Position numbers and translations under genes: made by a program
In this document: piece by piece, positions 37,020 to 46,036 of the stretch
Layout: the number at the start of each line of letters is the position of its first letter
Position numbering within the stretch: position 1 is the stretch's first letter
Notes under the pieces: generated by a model
Told to the model about the DNA's origin: nothing
Seen by the model: the letters and a program-made list of their open reading frames with translations, nothing else
Database searches by the model: none
Assembly (NCBI GenBank): GCA_025403435.1
Contig: CM046331.1
Location: forward strand, 27,942,459-28,006,458
Reading direction: 5' to 3'
DNA length: 64,000 nucleotides
Origin: Artocarpus heterophyllus
Lineage: Eukaryota > Streptophyta > Magnoliopsida > Rosales > Moraceae

Positions 37020-37560
37020 ATCTCGATACCCGTTAGAATCTGCCAAGTTCCATCGTGAAACCTGCCTCTGGTAGTTGGAGTGGGTTGTAAACTGTCAGGT
37101 TTCAACTTGGAACGTATTAGATTTTAACATTTTTTTAAAATTAAGAAGAGGCGATCGTCTCGGTCGTCGGCGGGGGTGCTAGGTTATAACTTGTCATGTT
37201 CCAATTTGAAACCTATTAAATTCTAACATTTTTTTGAAATAAAGAAGTGTTAACTGCTTCCTGTAGTCGGCACGGATGCCGGGTTGTAATCTGTCAGGTT
37301 CTAACTTGAAAACTAGTAGATTCTAACATATTTTTTTTGAAACGATCGGATTTTGTCTTGTAACCTGTGAGAACACGCTAGGTTCCATCCTTGAACTAAT
37401 CAAAACCTGCTAGGTTTCGTCCCCCAAACTAGTTGGAACCCATAAGATTCCATCCTAGAATCTGTCAGGTTCCATCCAAAAAATCACCGAAACCACCAGC
37501 TTCTATCTCGAAACTCACCAGAACCACCGGTTCTGTCTTAGAGCCCGCCAGGTTCCAAAT
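37020..37560. repeat. Nested degenerate tandem repeats with core CTGTCAGGTTCCA
   Basis: The left half (about 37080-37330) is made of three units of roughly 100 bases, each with GTAA[AC]YTGTCAGGTTC.AACTTG, a GTAGATTCTAACATTTTTTT-like segment and GAAA. The right half (about 37360-37560) switches to shorter units of about 30 bases, such as CGCTAGGTTCCATCC, CTGCTAGGTTTCGTCC, CTGTCAGGTTCCATCC and CGCCAGGTTCCA. No coding function is apparent. Confidence 0.65.
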
Positions 37561-37940
37561 TAAAAAAATAACAAATCAAACAAAAAATGAAAATGATTAC
37601 AAAATGATTATAACCTGAAATAGAAATCCGAAGCTGGAACTTACCATCTCAAAGAAAAACATAAGCATTTTCAATTCCAAATAGAAATTAAAATGTCAAC
37701 ATTATGATATCGCCTTTGACAAATCTTGTTTATTTACCAAAAAATTGAATTAACTAAACCTGAATAATCTTACACAAACTGCAAAATTTCTTTAATTAGA
37801 TTATAGAAATAAATTTGAATAAATTGATAAAAAGAAGAGTAAAAATTAAACAATGAAGAAACTTGGATATCAGATAAGATAGAACGAGGAAGTAAAAAAT
37901 AGCAAAAAATCGTCAAAATTATCAAGGACTATCGAGATCA

Positions 37941-38414
37941 TCAAGAGAAGAACCAGCTGGAGTCAACCTCGACCAATGGGGACTTGCCTTCGGCTTCGTG
38001 CTGGAGCAACGGCTCGCGATTGTAGAAGATGGCGGAGTACTTGATCACACCCTTCGTCAGCAAGAAGTCGACAACCTTAGTGTCTCCCACAACATCTTGA
38101 TTGATCTTTTCAATCTGGTCTAAGCTGGCAATCGATTTGGTTGCGAGAGCCTCGTCCTTACCAATTTGGTCGATTTCGAGGAGTTGAGGGCTCCACTTCG
38201 ATCGTCCTCTTCCTCTCCCTTCGTCGACAACCTTCGACTCAGCAAGTACAAAAGCACTGCGACTTTGATGATGATTGCCATTGTCCCCATGGCCATCAAA
38301 GTCACCACCTGGAGAAAGAAGAAGAAGAAGAAGAAGAAGAAGAAGAAGACGAAGAAAAGAGATCATATGGAGCAGAGAGAGAATGGGGGAGGAAAAGAGA
38401 GTAGGGCAGAGCAA
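37941..38414 (-). CDS. Unidentified ORF with poly-Leu N-terminus
   Basis: An uninterrupted 157-codon frame is present. The N-terminus has a poly-Leu run encoded by a (CTT)n trinucleotide repeat (plus-strand GAA, about 38316-38350), which would look like a signal anchor. The C-terminal 70 residues, including ASLDQIEKINQDVVGD and TKVVDFLLTKGVIKYSAIF, have the composition of a real soluble protein. I do not recognise the family. It could be a captured or degenerate gene fragment next to the repeat field at 37020-37560. The flanking (GA)n-rich plus strand and the absence of introns argue for caution. Confidence 0.25.
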   Translation of the reverse strand: MLCPTLFSSPILSLLHMISFLRLLLLLLLLLLLSPGGDFDGHGDNGNHHQSRSAFVLAESKVVDEGRGRGRSKWSPQLLEIDQIGKDEALATKSIASLDQIEKINQDVVGDTKVVDFLLTKGVIKYSAIFYNREPLLQHEAEGKSPLVEVDSSWFFS

Positions 38415-39440
38415 AAAAGGAAGAAACGAGAGAGACAGAGAGAGGCAAAAACAGAAAGAGAAGAGAGAAAGATCTGAGAAAGAGAGGGGGAGATAAAAAA
38501 ATGTGTCAGGGTTTGATTAAATGAATCAAGGCAAACAGTCAAATCATAAATTTAATTAAACAGACAATAATCATAAAAGGGATGGTTTTGAAAAGTCAAA
38601 AAAAGGTTGACAGTTTTAATAAGTAATCGTATTCGAGGGTATTTTATGTAATTTTCTCGATACAAAATTGGCCATTTAATATTATTTACTATTAAAAAAT
38701 GGATTTTGATTTTATTTAGATTATGTTGTGTTAGCTTTTTCATTCATAGGCAAGTTTACTAATCGAGGAGAGTAAATGTCAATTTTTAGAAAAATTGGTG
38801 AGGGGTTGAAAAATGACCTAAAAGAGTTTTTTATTAGTTTATATTTTACACAATTGTAATGTGTATGATTTACTCAAATATGATATACTTTTTTTTTCAT
38901 TTTTATGCTATAAATTTTAAGGTTAAAAAATTATATCGTGTGTTTTGAAGCATAACCAATATGTGCCTTAATTTTAAATAGATGCTATAAAAATATATGA
39001 GTAATTTTTCCAAATTCAAAGTTTATAAAAAATGTGTTATTTTTAAATGCAAAGGTATAGAATAAAGCTTCTATAGCAGAATAAACATTTTTGTTATATC
39101 ACTCGGTTTGTTTTATGAGTATCTATGTTAAAAATTTGTAGCATGTCAAGCAAAAATATATTAAGTTTAGACCGTTAAAAAGTTAATTTAACTTTAAAAA
39201 AAGGTACCTTTGATAGAATAAAAATAAAAATTTTTATTGTGAAGAAGGTTATTTTACATGACCAATGAAGTATGGTTATTTTAACCGTTAGATTTTCTTT
39301 GTAACAATTCTATATCACATGCGATAAATTTTTAACATGAAAACTTATAGATCATACTGTTAAAATATTAATTCAACCCCTAAAACAATTTTCTCTATCG
39401 GTAATATAAAATTGTCTTCTTTGTCTTTAAAATTCATAAT

Positions 39441-39601
39441 AAAATACCATTTCATACTTTTTTTTTATATATTTATACATCTTATGTGTCTTACAACTCA
39501 AAATTATTTCTCACAAAGATCGAACCTAGGAGGCCTAACCCATCCCACCCCTCTCAACCATTGGGTTAGCCCTTGAGTTGTAAAAATTCCATTTCATACT
39601 T
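39441..39601 (-). mobile_element. tRNA-derived SINE with target-site duplication
   Basis: On the minus strand the element reads from about 39582 to 39460. It has a box A-like CTAACCCAATGGTTGAGAGG and, about 30 bases on, a box B GGTTCGATC, followed by an A/T-rich tail (plus-strand T8 at 39459-39466). CCATTTCATACTT occurs exactly at both borders (39447-39459 and 39589-39601). The match extends to about 19 bases with one mismatch if AAAATN is included. Box A, box B, A-rich tail and a 13-19 bp duplication define a SINE retroposon. Confidence 0.8.
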
Positions 39602-39850
39602 GGTTTCTCTGCTACGTTTATGCCCTAAAATTTTGCACCAAAATATAACGGCAATTTTTCCAACTTCTTTCAAAAATAAATCCACACATAATACTAATTT
39701 AGTCAGGAGATGTCAAAGCATCATCTTTCTGTAAAATAAAATTTGAAAAATAAATAAAGGAGAGAAGACACTGCCACCGTTGGCCCCATTATTTTGTATT
39801 GGATTTCTCCTTTGGCCTTTTCTTTTCACGAGAAAAAACCTCTCTTTCCC

Positions 39851-39853
<3 letters not shown>

Positions 39854-39877
<24 letters not shown>
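39854..39877. repeat. (CT)n tract in the TORTIFOLIA1 leader
   Basis: About 12 CT units lie near 200 bases upstream of the start codon, within a generally CT-rich leader that also has CTCTCTCTCT runs at 39978-40010. Such tracts are common in plant core promoters and 5' leaders. Confidence 0.8.
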
Positions 39878-39882
<5 letters not shown>

Positions 39883-39933
39883 CCTCTCTCAGATCTCACT
39901 CATTCCTCTGCAAGTTCCAATTTTCCTTTCAAA

Positions 39934-39948
39934 ATGATTGCCGACTAA
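39934..39948 (+). CDS. Minimal upstream ORF in the TORTIFOLIA1 leader
   Basis: ATG ATT GCC GAC TAA encodes four residues (MIAD) and ends 113 bases before the main start at 40062. If the transcript starts upstream of it, this uORF precedes the main start and could damp translation. Leader extent is inferred, not seen. Confidence 0.35.
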   Translation: MIAD

Positions 39949-40061
39949 AGCTCACCATCCTTGCTTCTCACTCCAACTCTCTCTCTCTCTCCTCTCTCTT
40001 TCTCTCTCTTCCTCAAAACTCACTGAAACAAAACAACCTACATTTCACCCAAAAACAAAAA

Positions 40062-43056
40062 ATGACTTCACAAAGAAGCAGTTCAACAACAAAGCCGACA
40101 AAACCCGCATCACAAAACCAAAACCATCCGCCATTATCATCAGCATTGGCATCAGCATCAAGATCTTCGTTGTCCTCATCATCGACGTCGTCTTCTCTGT
40201 CGTCCCACCTGGCAATGGTGGAGCTGAAGCAGCGAATCCTTACCTCCCTCTCGAAGCTCTCCGACCGCGACACCCACCAAATCGCCGTCGACGACCTCGA
40301 GAACATCATCCAGACCCTCTCGCCGGAGGGCATCCCGATGCTCCTCAACTGCCTCTACGACGCCTCCTCCACCGACCCCAAGCCCGCCGTCAAGAAGGAG
40401 TCGCTACGGCTCCTATCAGCCGTCTGCGCCGCCCACGCCGACTCCGCGGCCGCTCATTTAACCAAGATGATCTCCCATGTGGTTAGGAGGCTCAAGGACA
40501 CCGACTCCGCCGTCAGGGACGCGTGCCGCGACGCCATCGGGGCGCTGTCGGGGCTGTACTTGAAGGGGAACGGAGGGGAGAATGGCGGCGGGGCGGCGGT
40601 GGTGGGGCTGTTCGTGAGGCCGCTGTTTGAGGCGATGGGGGAGCAGAACAAGGGGGTGCAATCGGGTGCGGCGATGTGCATGGCGAAGATGGTGGAATGC
40701 GCCGCCGAACCGCCGGTCGCGGCGTTCCAGAAGCTGTGCCCTAGGATCTGCAAGCTCCTCAACAGCCCCAATTTCCTCGCCAAGGCCGCTCTTTTGCCTG
40801 TCGTTTCCAGTTTGTCTCAGGTTTTTCTTTCTCTCTCTCTTTTTCATTTTAATTTTAATTTTTTGTAATTTGCTAATGATAAGGATTGTTTGAATGGCTT
40901 TGATTTGGTTTGTTATGGATTAAGCTCTAATCTTTTGCTAACATAAGAAAGCAAGCACAAGATTTATAGTGGTTTAAATTACTCAACGTAAGAGCTAAGT
41001 CCATTTTCAGTCCTTAGAGAATTCTTGCTATAGTGAAGCCGGAGTACAAGAGAACGGAACTCTCTGTGATTTTTGTTCAAAACTCTTCCTAGTGACTAAA
41101 TTGGGCGCCCCAGAAGATAAGTACAATTCAGGCAACCGAAAATAAATTATTTAAGAGACTAATACACCCTTATGAAAACATAATGGTGTTCTATTGACAA
41201 AGATCGATCCACGTGTTGACTCTGTGTCGGGTTTGTTTGACTTTTGATAGGTGTTGTGTATTTCTTGGATTCGTGGTAGTCATGCACATTGTCTTGAACT
41301 TGTTAAAGATAGATGGGGTTTGTGGTAAAAATGATGAATTTACAATACATGTAAAAGGATAATGACCCTCTGAGCATCTAGTTCTAAATTGGTGTCAATG
41401 TGTGTGTTTTAAAATTTTGGTAAACTTTTGGTCAATTTTGGTCCTTTTGATTTATAATAATCATGCACACCATCACAGTCTTGAGCTCATTCATGTAGTA
41501 TCCATTGGATGTAGATTGCTGGAACGGTGGGGAGTTCAAATGCAAGTAGTAAATCTATCGAGTTAATACTTGTTAAGATAGATGGGATTTTGTGTATGTG
41601 TCAATTTTTGATCATTTTGTTCTTTCGGAGTTGTAATAGTCATGTACATTGTCTTGAGATTGTTCATACGTGGATTGCTGGAATGGTAGGGTGTTCAAAT
41701 GCAAATAGTAAATTTATTGGGTAAATTCTTGTTACAACATACTGATTTAAAAAAAAAAAGTTTGATAGCTGTTAGGGGTCGGTTCAAAAGTCATGCCTGT
41801 TGTTTGCTTTGCTCCCACATAGTCTAATTAACATGAGTTTTATTTTCTTTGAAGATTTTGGGTTTGGTGGTGGCTCCAGTTTTGAACTTGAGCCAACTAA
41901 GTAGGGTTTAAAGGGTTTTTGGGAAGTGGCATATGAAATTATAGATGAAAAGTTTCATCTTTTTTGCCCTTTTTCCATTTCCCGTTTTGTACATTTGTTC
42001 TTATGTGGTAGAAAGTTATTTTCCAAGGTTTCCAATATTCTCCTTTTCATCGTTTCATTTCTTTTTCTAAGCATACATGTGAAATATTCATGCATAAATG
42101 TTTGTACCATCTGGCATTTCAAATTGTGTAGTTATTCCGGTTTTTATGTGAGTCACATGAATGTATTGAATAACTTAATGCTTAAATATTGCAGGTGGGA
42201 GCAATTGCACCACAGAGCTTGGATAATCTATTGCAAAGTATTCACGAATGCCTTGGGAGTTTGGATTGGGCAACACGTAAAGCGGCAGCCGATGTATTAG
42301 TTTCCTTGGCATTGTATTCAAGTAACATAATTACAGATGGGGGTGCTTCCACGCTGACTGCACTCGAAGCTTGTCGATTTGACAAGGTAGCCTTTTCCCT
42401 TCTTGTTTGAGGATTTGTAGTTCAGGATATGCAGATTCCAATTATTTCTTGAGGACTTCAAGTTCTCAATAATGAGAAATGCTGAAACTGCTTTTCTTGC
42501 TGAAGGTGATAAAAATAGAAATCAGAACTTGAGGGGCTTTTTTATTTTTATTTTTGGTGAGGAACAGTTTCAACATCCTGGTATTAGGAGGATTCCTTAG
42601 AATACTATATTTTAGGCTATCAGGTCAACTGTATTTGAATTAGACGATACAATCAAGCACATATAGTCTAGAATGAAGGGATGATATTTCTGAGAGCATA
42701 ATGTCATTCCTAAATGGAAAGGCCGATCACAGCTGATTTTGAATGTCCTCAGGTTCTTATTACATCTTTTCCCTTTTCTAACTTAATTGTTTGAGGGCGA
42801 GAAGAAGCACTGAGATACTTATTAAGCATGAAAGAGAGAGGCGGTGAGTGTTTAAAATTAATTGCCTGTTTGGCATTAGCATCCAATTTTTACAATCAGT
42901 TTGTCCACAGATAAAACCTGTACGAGATAGCATGACAGAAGCATTGCAACTTTGGAAAAATCTTGCAGGGAAAGGAGATGGAGATCCAGAGGACCAGAAA
43001 GCCTCTTCTCATGGTAGGCACAAAATTTTTTTTTTTTTTTTTTAAATGTTGATTTC

Positions 43057-43099
<43 letters not shown>

Positions 43100-45513
43100 T
43101 TGCTATCATCTTCCAACTGTGCAACCCTTGTTTCTAATTGAATCATTTCTTTTCTGGTAATCTTGGGAATAAAGAAAATCGTCAGCCAACTGAGACTTCA
43201 GAAAAGGACGAGCTGAAAAATGTGAAGCAGGTCGGGAGAGAAGAGTCTTCAGCAAAGGACTCGTCTAATGGTTCTTCCCTTACTTCAGATACTAAGGCAA
43301 AAGCTGTTGGTATTCCTGACAAGGCAGTTGTAATACTGAAGAAGAAAGCGCCTGCCTTAACTGACAAAGAGCTAAACCCAGAATTCTTTCAGAAACTAGA
43401 AACAAGGGGTTCGGGTGATTTGCCTGTTGAAGTTGTAGTTCCTCGTAGATATCTTAACTCTTCAAGCTCGAATAACGAGGATGAAGCAGATCAAACGAAT
43501 ACAGATCCAAAGGGAAGGCCAAGCTGTGTTGGAAATGTCCAGTCTGATGGAACATTTAATAGTAAGTTTCGGAGCAGACAGCGAGAGTTTGATGATCCAG
43601 CATGGGATAAATGGCCAGAAAGTGGAAAAGACCCAAGAATGAGACCTATGGATGGGAGTGATGATAGGAATGATTTAAACCATAGAGAATCATCTGGCAA
43701 TCGTGCTGGATTCTCCAAATCCGATGGTCAATCTGAAGGGTATTTCATCAATAATAAAGGAAATTGGCTAGCAATCCAAAGACAGTTACTACAGCTGGAG
43801 AGACAACAAACTCATCTAATGAATATGCTGCAGGTAGTAGGAGTTGAGCTTGGCTCATTCTCCATGGACATGTTGCATCTATTTTAAAAGCTCGCATTTA
43901 TATGTTGGGTTCTTATGTATGCTTTACGGGATAATGTAGTACTTTCTTGTATTGTAGGATTTCATGGGTGGATCACATGATAGCATGATAACTCTAGAGA
44001 ATAGAGTAAGGGGTCTTGAGAGAGTTGTTGAAGACATGGCAAGGGATTTGTCAATATCTTCGGGTCGGAGAGGTGGTAACTTTGCAATGGGATTTGACGG
44101 ACCTAATTGGCCTTTAGGTAAGTATAATGGTTTCCCTGATTACTCTAGCACCAAGTTTGGAAGGGGTGGGGATGGGCGGATTCCTTTTGGGGAAAGATTT
44201 GCCCAAACTGATGGAATTGCTTCAGGCATGCGGGGAAGGGGTCCTCCCTGGAGATCAGACATAAATGAGGCCTGGGATTATCCAACATATGGTGCTTCCA
44301 GAAATGGGCAGATGGGCTCGAGGAGGACTCTAACTGGTGGTTCGATAGACGGTAGATCACCCAAGGCAGAACATGAGAATGATCAGGGTTCCAACAGGAG
44401 AGGTTGGGACAAAGGAGCTGGACCGGCTAGGCTTGGCGAGGGACCTTCTGCAAGAAGTGTCTGGCAGGCTTCAAAGGATGAAGCAACCTTGGAAGCAATT
44501 CGGGTGGCAGGAGAAGACAATGGAGCATCTCGCACAGCCAGAGTAGCTATCCCTGAGTTAACTGCAGAGGCTTTGGGAGATGACAATGTCAAGCAAGAGC
44601 GGGACCCAGTCTGGACCTCTTGGACTAATGCAATGGATGCCCTTCAAGTTGGTGACATGGATACAGCCTATGCTGAAGTTTTGTCTACAGGGGATGACCT
44701 CTTGCTTGTAAAGCTAATGGATAGATCCGGTCCTGTGATCGACCAGCTCACGAATGAAGTAGCAAGCGAAGTGATTCATGCTGTTAATCAGTTCTTGTCA
44801 GAGCAGAACTTGTTTGACGTCTGTTTGTCTTGGGTTCAACAGGTAACGAACCTTAATTTATCATTGGCAATTTTCTTTTCAAGAGCTTTTTGGCATGCTA
44901 TGTTAAAGTATATTTGTGTGATAAGTTAATTTAATCAGTAACTGTAATCGAGCAACTTTAGCTACTTCCCTCATTGAGCCTTCTAGTCATTTATTTATTA
45001 GAGTTTGTAAGCTTGTGAAAATGCTGTTATTTTCTGAATAGTGTGGTTCTATCGTCCATAGAAATTCTTCATGTTTACCAAGGGGTGTTGGCTAGAATGG
45101 TTAGACCTGTTGTTTGAACCTCCCCAAGGGCACTTACATGACAAAAGTTAGTTTCTTTGCCTTCCAAAGATTGTAGGGATTGTCAGAACGAAAAGTCTAG
45201 GGAAAAAAAAGAGAAATTCTTCACGTTTACACACACACACACATATATCTCAAATCAAAATTCTTTTATATGTTGGAATGTGACTGATCGGTCTGATTTT
45301 TGCATCATTTTGCAGTTGGCAGATATAGTGTTGGAACATGGACCAGACGTGTTGGGCTTTCCCATGGAAATTAAAAAAGAGCTTTTGTTGAATCTACACG
45401 AAGCTTCTCTAACAATGGACCCACCAGAGGATTGGGAAGGTGCCATGCCTGACCAAATTGTGATGCAGTTAGCATCATCTTGGGAAATTGATGTGCAACA
45501 GCGAGATAAATAA
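40062..45513 (+). CDS. TOR1: TORTIFOLIA1/SPIRAL2 microtubule-associated protein
   Basis: This plant-specific microtubule-binding HEAT/TOG-like protein stabilises minus ends and controls cortical microtubule severing and reorientation; loss of it causes helical growth. Six exons give 931 residues: 40062-40820, 42195-42386, 42911-43013, 43175-43833, 43958-44842 and 45316-45513. After a Ser-rich N-terminus, the HEAT array starts at about residue 50 (MVELKQRILTSLSKLSDRDT) and includes MLNCLYDASS, VVRRLKDTDSAVRDACRD and FQKLCPRICKLLNSPNFLAK. It continues in exons 2-3 (RKAAADVLVSLAL, IKPVRDSMTEALQLWK). KKKAPALTDKELNPEFFQ and VEVVVPRRYLN are family blocks. A coiled coil (QRQLLQLERQQTHLMNMLQ to LERVVEDMARDLS) lies at about 550-605. 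The conserved C-terminal helical domain includes ARSVWQASKDEATLEAIRVA and ends TMDPPEDWEGAMPDQIVMQL. The frame is open 94 codons upstream, but no in-frame ATG precedes 40062. Arabidopsis TOR1 is somewhat shorter. Exon 1 is markedly GC-richer than the rest. Confidence 0.95.
40925..41130. mobile_element. LTR-like fragment in TORTIFOLIA1 intron 1
   Basis: AAGCACAAGATTTATAGTGGTTTAAAT, broken here as AAGCACAAGATTTATAG then TGGTTTAAAT, followed by ACGTAAGAGCTAAGTCCA, resembles a motif recurrent in plant dispersed repeats (ACAAGATTTACGTGGTTC..CTACGTCCA). Borders were not found. Confidence 0.3.
41278..41735. repeat. Divergent tandem repeats in TORTIFOLIA1 intron 1
   Basis: Two units (about 41460-41577 and 41637-41735) share AGTCATGYACA, GTCTTGAG, TGGATTGCTGGAAYGGT, GTTCAAATGCAARTAGTAAA and TAATTCTTGTTA-like blocks. 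A third, shorter and weaker unit is at about 41278-41318. Confidence 0.65.
43055..43095. repeat. (TA)n microsatellite in TORTIFOLIA1 intron 3
   Basis: About 19 TA units lie in the 161-base intron between exons 3 and 4, preceded by a T18 tract at 43026-43043. Roughly half of the intron is simple sequence. Confidence 0.9.
45085..45160 (+). mobile_element. Possible SINE head in TORTIFOLIA1 intron 5
   Basis: GTTGGCTAGAATGGTTAGACC resembles box A and GTTGTTTGAACCTCCCC a box B at close spacing. No tail or duplication was identified. Confidence 0.25.
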
Positions 45514-46036
45514 TTTTGTTTCCCTATAAATGCAAAGCATGAAAATTATTTCTATACTTTCTTTCTTGAGTTATGCATATTGAGTTATGTGCATTATTTA
45601 CCAGAAGGGTCCTTCAAATTTGGAAATGAATGTATATTTTTGCCTTTGTATTGGCTTCAAAAGATATCATTACTGCTTGTTTTTAATGAGGGGGTTTTAA
45701 ATTAACCTTTTGATGGACTGTAATACAAAAGTTTGTCCTTGCTCAGAAAACAAAATCTTATGTCTCGACAGAAATTAAACACCTAAATTTTTCATATGTA
45801 CAAAGCACGGATGTCTAGGGGCTCAATTCCATGATACAGGCAAAGCAATCAAATCCTTCTATTGGCCGTCTGTGAAGAACACATTGTCTTAGATGACGGA
45901 AAATTTCACACCAGCCCTAATGTAATACATTCTGTTGATTAGCACTTTACACAGGCTGGTACCCAGACGGCAATTTTCGGATCATCACAGATATAATCTG
46001 TGAAATTAGAGGCCTTGGATCCAGAGCAGTAATTGC
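45514..46036. other. Shared 3' region of TORTIFOLIA1 and POLI
   Basis: The 523 bases between the convergent stop codons must contain both 3' untranslated regions and polyadenylation sites. Nothing else is recognised. Confidence 0.6.

Larger units (their letters stand above)
29481..37939. other. Gene-free interval, repeats only
   Basis: No recognised gene lies in this stretch. The left kilobase should hold the leader and promoter of the minus-strand gene ending at 29480. The stretch also contains (CT)n at about 30515-30552, T tracts at 30767-30796 and 32361-32382, and GC-richer islands at 33270-33540 and 36410-36560 that resemble parts of the 24.4-kb minisatellite region in composition only. 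In addition it holds MITE copies (34727-34834, 35630-35781, 36233-36393, 36636-36787) and a repeat field at 37020-37560. Confidence 0.5.
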
